Assembly: GCA_951799405.1 (NCBI GenBank)
Contig: OX637344.1
Span: 14,942,001-15,006,000, forward strand
Source: Agapetus fuscipes
Lineage: Eukaryota; Arthropoda; Insecta; Trichoptera; Glossosomatidae
Direction: 5' to 3'
Length of the DNA: 64,000 nucleotides
The notes beneath the pieces were generated by a model. That model made no database searches and was not told the origin of the DNA. It saw only the letters and a list, made by a program, of their open reading frames with translations. Shown piece after piece: positions 10,534 through 25,500 of this stretch (its first letter is position 1; every line of letters begins with the position of its first letter). Made by a program: the position numbers and the translations under genes.

Positions 10534-13500
10534 GTATACCATTCAATTATTTGATTTTTTTTTGAAAAAGGAACAATTATTAAGTTATAATGTTTTCAAA
10601 AAAGGAATAAACAGTGTTGTATTGATAAAAAAGGTTTGCATTGTTAAGTTTTGTGGCAGGTATTTATCATCACAGAAAATATGTTTATTTCGGTGTTGAT
10701 TGATGTAATGAACTATTTTTTATTCGTTTCAGGAACTAAAAGCAGACTTCAGTATAACTTTTAGATTTAATTCAGAATTGTCGTATAAAATTGAGTTCTC
10801 GACTAAAATTATTTAACAAGCCAAAAGCAATTTTCTTTACAAATTGTCCATGGTATTAAGCTGCGAGTTGAGGATTTCTAGCGACCAACTTAAGTTTTTA
10901 TTAACATTTTTTTACAAACCTCCCTTCTTTTATATTTGTCGGTATATTCCTAACATTCATGAGGTCTCTGTGATTGAGAACTATCACAAAATGATGTTAC
11001 TTACACCAAGCTAAGACTGGACAGTTGTCCTTGAACTGACGCCTCGTCAAATGTGGATATGTTTTCACACAAAGACCTTGTATACTTTCAGCTGGTCGTC
11101 TACTGAGGAGAAAGCTTCCCATTGGTGGACATCTGTTGACTCCTCGCAGACTTTGGTTGCAATCTGTCGCCACCAGGCAGTGCGATGTTGTCATCACCTT
11201 TCCTAAAGGTAATCCTTACTTCAACTGCGATAGTTTCACAGCGTATTGACTTATAGGTTGGTATGCGGCTGACCACCCATGCTGTAAAAAATGGTTCACT
11301 TTGGCAATGTCACCCCTGTTACAGGGAAGGACAGCAAAAGTTGCAGGGTGTATGTCCATTTGAGATTTGGTTTTTATGTTGTTGGTTCACATGAGGCATG
11401 CATTCACATTCACATAGCGCGAACTTGTACGTGTCTGGTTGTGGGAATGCATGTAATGTGAATCTCCAATGTAACATATCTTTGCAACTTAGATTAGATT
11501 AGAATAGATTAGAAGTAGGGCTTGGGGCTCCTGGTAGGAAGAATCTTAGAAAGACGAACTAGATGTCGCCTGAGAGTATCATTCTTTCACAATTTGAAGT
11601 GGTCCATGGATATCGCCTCCTATTCATCTCAAGAAGATGGTGACCAGGGGCATCTCAAGAAGATGTGACCGGTTCGTAGTCTAGTGGTTAACACATCTGA
11701 CTCGTAAAGGGAAGGTTGTGGGTTTGAATCCCAGCGGAGCACTAAAAAATATACCATTTATATTTTCAAAGATGCTCTTCGCTGGGTGAAAAATTCATAT
11801 ACATTTACCAAAGACCGTTCACTAAAGGTCCATCCAGCCTTACAGCAACTGGGTCTTGCTTGAGAATCGGCGTTTTCAACAGCCACGACCAAGCTCGCAG
11901 AGGGCTGTTGAGGTGTGATACACACAAAAACAGCGCTCACCAAGTAAATCATCCTAATATTATTATCATTATTATTATGTGGTTGTTACAACTAAGAGGC
12001 ACTGCTTTTAAAAGATGATGATAAATATAATATTGACAAATACATTTGCTTTATATGAATTTGTATTTGAATCCTTTTGGTTTTGCGTCTCCAGGAGCTT
12101 CTGACTCTACTCTCCTGTGGCTTCTCCGCAAGCTTCGTTCTGCAACTCCTCGGCTTACGGTTTGTGTGCGCCACCATCCATCCACACAGACAACGGCTTT
12201 TTACCTTACGGCCAACTTTCAAGTGTAAGTTATCATAAAAGTATCATCACTATCTCTCTTTTAAAGCTTTGTGTCCCCTCATAGACAAAATAATAACTTT
12301 TTGAGGTTATAAACCAATGAATCATTGTATATTTTTTTATTTTAAAAGTTTTTTGGTTATAATTAGATCAAGGAGAATAGAGGACTAGAAGGGCACTAAA
12401 CAGGCTGAGAACGGGTGTTGGCAGAGCTTGTTGTAACATGATGACCTGGGGAATCTTGCTGGGCAATCAGGATGACACCACGCCCTGAGAATGCGGAGCC
12501 CAACAGCCCATGAATCATCTTCGGCTCTGTCCGGCCTGCCCAACAAGCTACTCACTAGCTGACCTGACTTAGGTCATGGAGGGTAATGACGGAGCAGTAC
12601 CTAGAGGTTGCCCAACACTGGGCAAAAATAGTGTAGCATTTGACTCAACGAAGAAGAATTACGAGTTCCTTATTTTCTCTCCTGAGCTCTATACTCCTCG
12701 AGGTTGATGAAAATTATAATAATAGAAAACAGGTAGTGATCTCTGATTGTTTAAAATATCATGGACAACAGGAATTTTGATACCAGGTAAAAAAAATATT
12801 ATTGCCAGGTAGGTATTTCTTAGACAGATCATGGAGACAATTTGCGCTAGTAAGTATGTAAGTTAGCTTGCATCTAGGATAATGGACTGTTTAGTACTTT
12901 TGATGGGTAAAAAGGACCATGAAATAAATTGGAAGTGACCTAAATTTTCTTTTTAATTATTCTATGAAAATTTTGAGCTCTGACTTTGTATGGCATTGTA
13001 ATAAATTAGTGCATTTGTTTTTCTCTGTAGCCTCCTCCGTGCAGCTGAAGAGGTCCACCTCCCCAAGATCCTGAAGCCAGAGTTTGGTGGCGGCTTGAAG
13101 GAGTTTACCCTCAGAGACTTGCATTGCTTCCAAAAGGTAATATAATACAGTCAAACTCTGTTATAAAGATCACGCGTATAGCGAGCTTATGGTTATAATG
13201 AGCAATTGCTTACTGATATACTAGTTCGGGCTTCTTTCCATACAAAAGTTTTTGGAAATATTACGCTCACTTCACTGACATAACGTCCAAATAATATGGT
13301 CAACTCAATGTGCCCAGGTCAAAAAATCAAATGCCACTCTCATCCATTTAGATCTATCTGCTACTGTAGCTGGTAGAATTTAGACGGATGAATCCTTTTG
13401 TAGGCCATCATAAATGATGATGATGATAATGTAATAAAGCGCCGTTTCGTAAAGATTGTCACTTCAAGGGTGCTTGCTGTGCTATCGCGGCGGAGTAGTG

Positions 13501-16500
13501 TGTCTTGAGGGATTTTTTGAGGTTTTCCCTGGATTTCGATGCTCGCACTTCCGGTGGCAGCTGGTTCCACGTAGAAGGACCTGGAACAGCAAAAGCACAA
13601 TTTCCGAACACAGTAGTTAATCTCCTGGTTAGCTAGCTCACCAATGTTTTTAAGCCCCTCTCTGCCCAGCATCAGTCCTCTCTGGTATATCCTTTAGATG
13701 CACTGGTTCCTGCAAGTACTCCGGCGCCATTCCTTGTAGAGCGTTGGAGTCCATGGGGTTCAGTTTGTGCCCTTGGCATTTGTGTCAATAGGCATGTTGT
13801 GTACTTGCAGAGTGACTGTCCCGATGAGTTCCTGACTTCCCTGCAGAGGCAGGAGCTGGTGCTGCACCTGCTGGAGGCGGTGAGGGCCACACAGGGGGAA
13901 CCTGCTCCTCCTACACTCCGTCTCAGGCCAGGACAGAGCATAGGTGACTATACCAGCAATCAATACCTCAATCCTATCATTAATCAACTGGTCTTTATTC
14001 AGTGTGACAGTTTCCCTTCATGAACCACAAATTATCATCATATTTTAACCTCCCAAATGCTGGAACGCGGATCTGCGCTTGTCATACTAATCATTACCAT
14101 GGAGCTCCCTCCTCCCCATCTACTTGGATTTCCTGCCAGCAAGGCACCCGCCTCGTGGACTAGAGACGGAGGCATCGCCCAGGAGGAGCGCCCACCCAGG
14201 GGCTCCAAAGTGTGGAGGCGTCCGCCTCGTGAGCCGCCACTAGCCTGGGGCGCGGCCCCAGGCCTTCAGTTCGGAACTCCAGTCAACAGAGTAGGGAGTG
14301 TTTTAGTGACAAGGTGCAGATCAGGCCATTCCCTTATTTCCCCTTTTTCCCCCGTATTACTAAAGTAAATAAACCCTTATTTGTTCATGTTAAACTTATC
14401 TTTTAATATACAAACCTTCCCAAAATACAAGTAAGCAACACAAGGAAAGAACCCCACGCCCTGAGAGTGATGCTGATGATAGCTAGCCGGAGTAAGTATC
14501 CTGTAGGTACATCCTGGAAGGTACCTTCAATTGTAAACCTAACAACACACCCAAACAAATGCTTGATATAAAAGAGCGAGGTCAATGGCATTTTAATGCT
14601 TCTCTGTTTCAGTTCCCGTGTGTTTGAGTGCTGGCCTAATAGAGAGGGTATTTCCTCTCCATCAAACTGACAAACTCCTGGAGCTCAGGGAGAAGTGGGT
14701 GCGCGCAGTGTTCTCACCTCAACCTCTGGGTAATCACTTGTCTTGTCTTGTCTTGTATCCTGCCGCCTTTCCTCTAGGGGTGGCCAGTACCTCCACACAA
14801 GTGCCTCCACTTGACTCTGTCCTTGCATACTTCTTTCATCTCATCTAATTTCATCACTCTTTTCATGCATGCTCTTCTCTTGTTTCCACTCTGTAGATTC
14901 CATTTCCATTTCCACATCATCTATAATTACTTTATTCATTTACTAAGGATAGCTGGGCTGGAAGTCTCATCACCATGGTAATTCTTACCTACCGAATATC
15001 GGTAATATGTGTATGAAGACCTGACAATCCAAGATGACCGTAAGTTAACAGCTGATTAGTCTTCATACAAATATTACTGATATTTGGTAGGTAAGAATTA
15101 CTGTGGTGATGAGACTTCCAGCCCTGAACGAATACAGTACAAGATAGCTTGCAGTATTTCAAAACTCTATGTAGGAAGACAAAACAATATCTGAGAATCC
15201 TCATACTTCTATATTAAAAAATAAATAAAAATAATAATAATAATTTATTCATTAAAAATATACAACAAATAATAATTTTACAAAAAATACTACAAAAATG
15301 TACACCAAAGCACATCTTAACATTATATTACATTACATTTGTACACATTTAACTTAACAAGAAAATAATATGTACATGTGCCTGAACTAGGAAACTCCTG
15401 TGTCTCAGGCGTGGAGAACTTCTACACAATATTATGTACCTAAACAATTATTTCTACATGTGTTCATATTTTTATACTATTATCTTAAATCCTGATTCTA
15501 ATACGAATAGACTTAGTTACTCAAAAAATTAATATTGTTACGTATATGTAGTTGTGTGTTGTAGATTGTCGTTAGTGTTGTAGTTTAGTTGTGTGAGTTA
15601 GTGTCTGTATAAGTCTCTAGAAATAAATAGATGCTGGGTACTTAAAAGGATAATAATTTGTTTGACACTGGTTGAATTGAATGTTCTGGCAAAATCTAGC
15701 AAGTAGCGATTCTCCACGTTTCGAGAATGATCTTTATTCTTAGTATAAAATAAGGACCAAAGCTCTCTGTAGTTTCAGAAGTGTATCAGCCGTTGTAGTA
15801 CATATACTGTGCAAATGTAACTCCGAACCAAAAGTGGATCAATAAATCATGAAAAATAAATAAACCATGGTTGTTCTTACTATTCACTTCTTCTTACACT
15901 TCCGATGGCCGAACAGTCCTTGTAGGACCTTTGCCTCCGAAACAATAGATCTCCAAGCCTTTCTATCCTCAGCAATGGACTGCCAGTCGTCTTTAGCATT
16001 GAGCTCCTCCAGATCTCGGTTGATGTTATCTAATAATCTTTGTCTTGGTCTGCCTAACGGTCTCCTGCCCTCGGGTATACCCTGCAGAATACCTTTAGTA
16101 GCCCTTTCTTCTCCGGATCCAACGACGTGGCCAATCCATGCCAATCTTCGGGATCTGATTTCACTTGTGATGAAAGGTTGTTTAGTTGTGGAGCGAATTT
16201 CTTCATTACTTTTAAGCCTCCAGGTTCCTTCTGCAATACCCGGTCGTGGACCCAATATTTTTCTTAGAATCCTATTTTCAAAAGACAGAAGTCTTTGTTG
16301 GTCGTTTAGGGTCATACATACATTGTTATTACTATAACCGAGGAAAAGCATAGAAATGTAATACTGTAAAAATGTATTTTGATGTTTTGTTTTCAGAGGA
16401 AATATGTTCATATTTCGGCGTAAAAGTTGCCATGTATTTTGCATGGCTAGGACACTACACCGGCGCCCTCACCGTTCCAGCAATATTGGGATTTTTTTTC

Positions 16501-19500
16501 TGGGTATGATAACACTGTTCCATATTTCCAATATTTCTGATGTAGTCTGCACTTTTAATTTGAGAAAAAAAATGTGACATCTGAGTGTACAAAATGTTTG
16601 AAATTTTGTAAACGGTAATTCTGGCTCTTCTGACTCGAAAGATTGCCGACCCCTGCCCAACCAAAGAACGTCACATTTTTTCCCCACATTTTTAACAATA
16701 TGCAAAACCTGTTCAACCAATTGGAATGCTTATTTGTTGTGTGGATTTGTGCAGGTTTTCATGAGCAGCACTAGAGACAGCTGGAGAGACATGGCCTACG
16801 TTCTGTTTTCTGTTTTCAACGTCCTGTGGGCCTGCATCTATCTGCAAACATGGAAAAGGTGCACATTATTCTTAATCATTTGTAATCATCCATCCATCTA
16901 TAATCTAAGTTTCAAAGATATGTCCATCAATATAAAATACAAATTTGGTGTACTTGAGTGGTTTTCCATTTTAATTCCTTAATTTTCCTTAACTTAGGTT
17001 GATATGCAACCGCCACCCATACTGTGGAAAATGGTTCACTTTGCCAATGTCACCCCTGTTCCAGGGAAGGTCTGCAAGAGTTGCAGGGTGTACGTTCATT
17101 TGAGATTTGGGTTTTTATGTTGCAGGTTCACATGCGGCATGTTGAAGTGCGAACTCAAAAGTGTCTGCTTGTGAAAATGTATATAATGTGAATCCCCAAT
17201 GTTTCATATCTTTGCAACTTAGATTAGATTAGATTGTTATTGTTATTAAGTATAGTGAGGCATAAGATAACAGCGATATGCTACTGTCTTTCTTTTATAT
17301 TTACGGTCCGTAGTCTAGTGGTTAGCACTTCGGTTTCTAAAATGGAAGGTTGTGGGTTTGAATCCTGGTGGAGCCCAAAAAAATTCCATTTATATTTTCA
17401 AATATGCTGTTCGCTCAGTGAAAAATTCATAGATCTTTACCAAAGACCAATCACTAAAGGTCCATCCAGCCTTACAGCAACTGGGCCTTGCTTGAGAATT
17501 GGCGCTTTCTGTAGCGATGACCAAGCTCTTGAGGTGTGATTCACACAAAAACATTGTATGCCAAATAAATCATCCTAATATTACTATTATTATTAAAGAC
17601 ACATGGCTATATAATGTCTGTTTTTTCCCTTTGGTTACATACACACCATGAAACAGATTAATAGGTTAAGGGCCGCCCACGCGTCCGCGAGTATCGCTGA
17701 GTAGGTATTTAGCCAGGTAGGTACGTAAGCCAGACTGCTCAGGCGCAGCGCTGCCGTGTTCATTCGAATCACGCTAATGTGTGTTGCCACATGGGCATTT
17801 TTATCAAAAATAATCGAGGTTGAAACTGAAAAAAGGATTAAGTACATTTTTTCTTTTGAATATATCATATGTATCTTTCAAGAACTTGCTTTACTTTGCG
17901 TTTGTATAATTATGTTTATGGATTTCAGAATAAATGCATATTATGTAGATGTATAACAAAGAAATTGTAATTTTTTTCTTCTTAGAATTGAAAGTTGTTT
18001 CTCTTCTTCTATTTTAAGTTGGATACCTTCCTTTTGTTTATATGTTATGTATTAGTGATACCATAATTGTTTGCTATTTGTAAACTGTGCTTGGTGCTTT
18101 TTTTTTTAAGAAAGCCTGTGCGGGAGACTCCCTAGATTCAAGAGACTCTAAGGGTCTATGACACTTGTTATAGTGCCGCAGAGGTGTTGGTACCTTCCTT
18201 TTGTTTATATAATATCAGAGATGTACAAGATACCTCATAAAAAGTATCTGAAATACAAGATACTTTAAGAAAAGTATTTGAGATACAAGATACTTTTGAA
18301 AAAAGTATTTAAATACAAGATACAAGATACGTATCTTCTAAATACTTTTATCAAATAAAATACTTTTTTGATGAAAACATTTTTATTAATCTTAAGGTTT
18401 ACATATTTAGTTTATACTTGAAAAAAGTAACTTAAAAAAAACTTTGTGTAAATGTAAGAAAATATATACACATGCCTTTGCACCTTTCTCTTACAATATT
18501 TTCATCGACAGCAGTGGTTTGACTCTCAGATCGCATAAATCGTAATTTTTCCCTGGCAGCTTTTAAAACTTTTTTTGCTTGGAGCTACTGCATGTCGGTT
18601 TTTTTTTGTGTCCCATCTGCAACATAATGTCAATTGAAGCAAGTCAACAAAACCGTATTGGTATTAAAGTTTTTTTATTTGTTTACAAATACGTCTTATG
18701 TACGAATATTTTACTAACATTTCATGCAGACCTGGCAGCACTACAAAATTCTTGTAAAATCAAAAAACTATCTAAAATAAAAGTAAAAATGAAGAATAAA
18801 GGTTTTACTCACGATTTATTTCAAAGATATTAGCACCTTTTATATTTTTGTATCAGAAAACTCAAAATTTTCCACTTTTTTGACGTATTCTATAGTGTCC
18901 GCAAATTTGACGTGCGTTCCGCTCGGATAACAGCTCACGACTGACAGATAAATCCCCTAGCGGCGGGATTTGCTTTAATTTGTATGGGAAAAAGTATTTA
19001 AATTTGAAATATATATTTTTTACATTCTTCCGGCTAAAAATAACAAAATTTAAGACTCCTTAAATTGAGATAACAAGTTAAAATACAGGTCAGATTTTTT
19101 AAAATTTATTTTGTTTAGCGTGGATACCAAAAAAAACGTCCACAATAACACCCTTTTTCAAGCAATTTTGAGGAAATGATAATCTTGGGATTCTTTTTTT
19201 GTATTGTGAAGTATTTATTTTTACAGTTTTAGCATTCAACAAAAGTAAATGAAGACTTTTTCTAAATAATCTGATTTTTATTTTTTTTCTATTCCATCGT
19301 TTGTATGCTAAAATACATCCCAAAAATGTGCCGTTTTCTCCGAAACGCACACGCCCCCGTTAACAGTGAAAATGGGACATAAAATTGGAAATAAAAAGAG
19401 AATGGAAATTTGTTATCGGACAAAAATCAAAGAATGTTTTGTTTTTTAGGTATTCCAATGAATTGGCCTACAGATGGGGGACTATTGATCAACGGGATGA

Positions 19501-22500
19501 CCTGCTTATAGAACCAAGACCCTTATTTCAGGTAAAATATTAATTTAAGTGTAATTTAATATTTCTTCTTGAAGAAAATTAAGTGTGCACAAACAAAAGA
19601 AAGCTATCTGTCAGAATAATTTAAATTTTGAAAATAGAATGTGCCAGTGTTGCTACACCTGTTTCAGAATTCCACACTTATTTTAAAATGCTAGGTATGC
19701 TGATACCTAAAAATTGAGAAACTAGTTAAAAAATCTTTAACATTTTTCACAGCTATAAAAAAAGTATTGTAATATTCCGTTAAAAAAAAACTGTTTACAT
19801 TTCAGGGTGAAATAATTGTAAGTTCAGTAACGGGCCGTCCTGAACCTATTTATCCCGCTTGGAAACGAAGAATCTGGAGACATCTTGTCAGCGCTCCCGC
19901 CATTTTGATTTGTATGCTCGGTGTTGCCCTCACATCTTACATCATGCTGGTTATTCAGGTACGTAATAGAGTCTGCACATTGGTACAATCAAAAAAGTTG
20001 TGACATTTGTAAATGTACGTGATATTATGTTCACTATATTATTGCATTATCCTGTAAAAAAATATCCACAAAGCATCGGTTATACCATAGCAGTTTTATC
20101 AGCATAGCATGACATTGACATGTTGAAGAAGTCCATCGCAGACATAGGTGAAATGTCCGTAAGCTCCAGCTCTTAAAGAATACTGCAACAGATCCCAAAA
20201 AAGCAACTCTCTAGTGTCATCCGTTGAATTGTGATATGTTGCATTGTACTTATGATCCTAATTAACATGAGCATGTTTATTAGATTGGTATGAGGCTGAC
20301 CACCCATACTGTAAAAAATGGTTCACTTTGCCAATGTCACCCATTTTTCAGGAAAGGTCGGCTAGAGTTGCAGGGCCTATGTTCATTTGAAGTTGGGTTT
20401 TTATGTTGTAAGTCCATATGCGGCATGTGTAAGCGCAAACTTATACGTGTCTGCTTATGGGAATACATGTAATATGAATTTTAAATGTAATATATCTGAG
20501 CAACTTATATAATCTATAATCTAAGTTGCAAGGATATATTCATTCAAAGCTCTCAGATGTACCTATGCCCACAAACAAACACGTGCAGTTCACGCTTACA
20601 AATGCTGATTGTGTACTTACAAAAAAAATCCAAACCTCAAATGAACATAAGCCCTGCAACTCTTGCCGACATTCCCTGAAACAGGGGTGACATTGGCAAA
20701 GTGAACCATTTTTTACAGTATGGGTGGATTACTTAGATTATAGATTTTTAGTATTTTGAGGTCAGCTGTTTAACAAACGTTTTTGTGTATTCTTAGTGAT
20801 AACCCAAAAGTAGGGCTTTTTACACTACACTCATGTTATGCCTTATTCTGTTTTTTTTTTGTATCTTGCTTTTATTCTTTTAGGATTGGTGGGATGAACG
20901 AGTCCGCTCCCGTACCTTTGTATCTTGGCTGACATACGGTCCGCGACTTATCTTGGCCGTTATGATCGCTGGAATGGACCATTGTTACTTCAGAATAGCC
21001 ACATGGCTCAATGACAAAGGTAAAATACTAAAACATAAATAGCACAGAGAAAGTATTAGTTATGTCATCAATTTATAATTACCTAACCGTTAGCTAATTC
21101 AAACTTTACTTGTTTTCCTTAGAATTTTGTATGTTTATCTACTCGTTCCCATTTATTTATTCAGGTGCGTGCATCCTTTATAGGCACATTTACCCATAAG
21201 GTAGGCAACTTGACGGGTCTGTAGTCTAGTGGCTATGATTCAGACTCATATATGGAAGGTTGTAGGTTCGAATCCTGCAGGAGCACAAAAAAATATACCG
21301 ATTCAGACTCGTATATGGAAGGTTGTGGGTTTGAATCCTGGCTTAGCACAAAAAATATGCCATTTATATTTTCAACTATGCTCTTTGCTGGCACCAAAGG
21401 TCCATCCAGCTCTACAGCAACTGAGTCTTGCTTGAGAATTGGCGCTTCCTTTAACGATGACCAAGCTCACAGAGGGTCTTGAGGTGTGATTCACACAAAA
21501 CAGTGCTCACCAAATAAATCATCCTAATATTATTATTAATGTATGATAAAAAATGTGTATAAAAATGTACCTTGAAGTTAAGATTTAAAATTGATGTTTA
21601 TGCTTCAATTTGAGTTAGAACTGAAATCAGTTTCTAATGTGTTATTTTGAAGGAAAGGGACAAAATATTTATTCTTAATCATACCATATGCACGCACCTG
21701 ATTTATTTCACTATCTTCTGCAGTAGGTATTTACCTTCTAGTTTGTTGTTTTATATTTTGAAAAATTCTTAATGTGTTTAGATTTTTCTCCACATACTTT
21801 TAAGTTTCTTTCAGATAAATTTAACAAAGATTTAGTCATGAAACAAAGTTTGATTTATAAACAAGATTTATTTTTAAAGGATAATGTTGAAAAGAAATGG
21901 TTTATTTACATAGTGTGTATTTTTCTATTTCCATTGCGTTTCATTTTGGATGTTGCCATGAAGAAAATTACCGTTTGGACACCAAGTATGAGAACCATCT
22001 CATTGTCAAAGTGACATTGGTTTGTACACATCTCTCAGACCATAGACACAGCTAGAATGTGCTTCTTGTACTGCATTTCAAATTAAAAAATATATTTTTC
22101 ATCTAGCAACACTTATCATACTTTTTCCATTAAAAAAATATATTTTACACGTAGCAACACTATTTTTACACCCATTATTATACTTTATTCCTTGTTTGCA
22201 ATTCTATTTTGCATCTAGCAACATTTTTATTTTACTGCTGTATTACAATTCCAATTTCAAATTTACATTTCACATCTACCAACACTTTTTACTGCATTCC
22301 AAATTCAAAATTTTGTTTTACAGCCAGCTACATTCTATTTTATACCTACACAACTTTTTGCAACCATAAAAAATGTGAGTCATGTACAATGAAAGACGAC
22401 AATTTAAGATTTTGGCAAAAATGACAGACATGGAAACAAATAGAATGTCTTGACAATTATATTAATTTTCGGATATTTAATGTAAGTTCTCACCGAACGG

Positions 22501-25500
22501 TTCGTTAAATATCCGAAAATTAATAAAATTGTCAAAATGTCAAACGACCGTAATTCTAACTTAAACCTAACAAATAGAATGTCATTTTCTTTGTTACCGA
22601 GTAAAAAATGCAAAAAAACTTCTCAATGCAATGCCCCTGATAATATTGCATATTGCGGGAGGACCTATTTTTTTTTAGGCGAGGGAGGCAGCCTTACGCC
22701 AACTGCTTAATTTTAATAGATTAAAATAAAAAATTTCTTTGTTACAATTCACATGAGCTTTTATTATTTTTTAAACACTACCGGTTTCGGGAGAAGCAAT
22801 ACCTCCCATCTTCAGGTGTAAATATAAACTGAATAAGCAATATAACTGAAGATGGGAGGTATTGCTTCTCCCGAAACCGGTAGTGTTTAAAAAATAATAA
22901 AAGCTCATGTGAATTGTAACAAAGAAGTTTTTTATTTTAATCTATTAAAATGAACTTTCACGAAGTAACTGCCAAAAACCTAGATAATAGCTTAATTTTA
23001 ATGTGGGGGTTTCCTCTCTTCTGAGGAAACCTTACTGGTTTTATGATTTTTGGGTTAAAAAGTTGCCAAAATGCCAATTCATCAGGTATGGAACCCTAGC
23101 CCTAGCCCTAGGCTTTGAAAGCAAGCGTTCTATCAACTGAACTATCAAACGGACGGACAGACGTATGTATTTTAATTATGTAAAAAGTCCTAGGTAGTCA
23201 TCTTTGATTATATACGACTCACGTATGATTTGAAGCAAAAATCAGTACCTCTTTCAATAGCAATCTTTAATAAAAAAAAATAGTGGATAAGATACATTAA
23301 CATTGCAAGTCTTTACTTAATGCACGCACACAAGCAGACACACGTATTGCACATGTGCTTACGTAAATAAATATTTACCTCGAGGATAAAACATTACGTA
23401 AACTTTCCTCGATTGCGTATATAAAAAAATGTATTTAAGATACAATAGCGCCCCAAAAGAATGATTTAGTTTTGTATTATTTTTTACTTTTTACTTGATC
23501 TAGGGAAGTTAATGTAATGCTTAATACTTTGGGTAGTTAATATTAAATGAAGAATCTAGTAAACCCTGTTTAACATTTTTATTTTTATTTTCCTTTCTAA
23601 ATGTCAATTTTTTTTTAGTATTCTTTAATAGGAGTAAGTACTTATGAAAAAACAATTGATTTAGAGCCATCAATCCAAGCCAAAATAGGTTCAACTCGCC
23701 ACATGTGACCCCTTCGGGGATAACCCGGCAAGAAGTTACACTATATGTGTAGCTTAGTTGTAATCAATATAACAGAAGTAGATGGCGTGTGGGTTTTTTT
23801 TCATAGTAATGTATGTGCCACAGAATGAAATAAGTAATGAATAAAAGAGCCATTAGAAAACTCATAATATGTCAAAAAAGATGCATTAAATACCAGTGAG
23901 TTTTGTTTGACAGTACTCTTTGATGTTTGCCTGAGAACCGATTATAACAAGGCCTCGGCAAACTAAAGGGCTTTGATCTTCTTCTTTTGGTGCCACTTCT
24001 ATCGAAGATCGGCGATCATCATGCCTATTTTTCCTTGGATACTGCGGCTCAAAATACGGACTTGGTGCTTCTGGCATACCTACCATTATCAAAGGTTTTT
24101 GAGACGAAATGTCCTTCGACGTCCCTGAGTTCTTCTCCCCTCAATCTTACCCTGTATGATTAGATGGAGAAGGTGGTATTTCTAGGGCTTTGATGCTTCA
24201 TCTATTTCTTTTATATTGATGAAAATGTAATTTTTTATGAAAATGTAATTTGTCATGTATGTTCCTTGACTTATAGGTTGGTATGCGGCTGACCACCCAT
24301 GCTGTAAAAATGGTTCACTTTGCCAATGTCACCCCTGTTTCAGGGAAGGACGGCAAGAGTTGCAGGGTGTATGTCCATTTGAGATTTGGTTTTTATGTTG
24401 TCGGTTCACATGAGGCATGTGCAAGCGCGAACTTGTACGTGTCTGGTTGTGGGAATGCATGTAATGTGAATCTCCGATGTAACATATCTTTGCAACTTAG
24501 ATTAGATTAGATCAATGTTTAGAGCGTTTACCCTCGTATATAAACAAACTGCATGCTTAACGATTGTAAATTATTTTCAATGTTTTGTTTGTAGAACAAA
24601 AGTTAATTGAGATATGAAAACATTCTCAGGGCTCTTATTTTGATGTGATAATATATTAAACTAAAATGGAATTGTGTGCCCTGGTATAAAATAGATATGG
24701 TTTCTCGGGGAATACAAATGGATGTAGATTTTGTATTTAAATCATAAGAAACATAAATTCATTAAAAGTTTAAGGGCTTGTGTATTGATATTGTGAAGAT
24801 TCATCTTAAATTAATAATGCAAAAAGTGTTTCGTCACAAGTTGATTTACTTTCTTGAGCGCTTTCAGTGTTGTCACACCAATATAAAGTGAACAACTAAC
24901 AAATGTAAAAATTGCAAAATTGAATTCAGGAGAAAATTTTAGGGGGCGGAGCTATGGTGGGGTATGGGAAGGGGTACACATGATATTTAAAAACTACAAT
25001 AGGTTTACAGGAGAAAGTTTTACTTAAGGGGCGGGGCTATAACAGGGTGAGGAAAGTGGTAATTAGTAGGGGTGAAGCTGCAGGGATTTATGTATATCAG
25101 TGGCGAAGCGTGCCATGCAAGCCGGTTCCCATCAGCTTCCCTTTTAAAATGATGTAACAAAGTAGTTAAAAAATATAGGCACAAAGTAAAAAAATACATT
25201 TAAAACCAAAGAAACAATACGTATTTTTCCCCCATTGAAACCATGCAGTCTACTTTATTATCATTTCTGCCTCATTTTAAACGGGAAACCGATGGAAACC
25301 GGCTTGTATGGCACCCTTCGCCAATGGTGTATATGTAATAGAACACCAATTTGTATACTTATAATATTGTTTATTTTTACATTATTAACATAAATTAATT
25401 GTTATATTTATTGTAAATTATGTGAATATTTTACTCTCATGAGATTCTCACCCGATGCTTATTTTCTTGCAGTTTCAATTTGTGAATTCCTTCCTAAGTT

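Noticed and set aside
16331..16444. The minus-strand LINE frame runs on to an ATG at 16444, suggesting a larger protein
   Set aside because: The first 45 codons are antisense to ANO8 exon 7 and intron sequence and lack LINE similarity. The LINE piece starts near 16330.
17676..17687. CCCACGCGTCCG, identical to a common cDNA library adapter core
   Set aside because: Twelve bases only, flanked on both sides by ordinary sequence and not at a contig edge. Coincidence is more likely than vector contamination.
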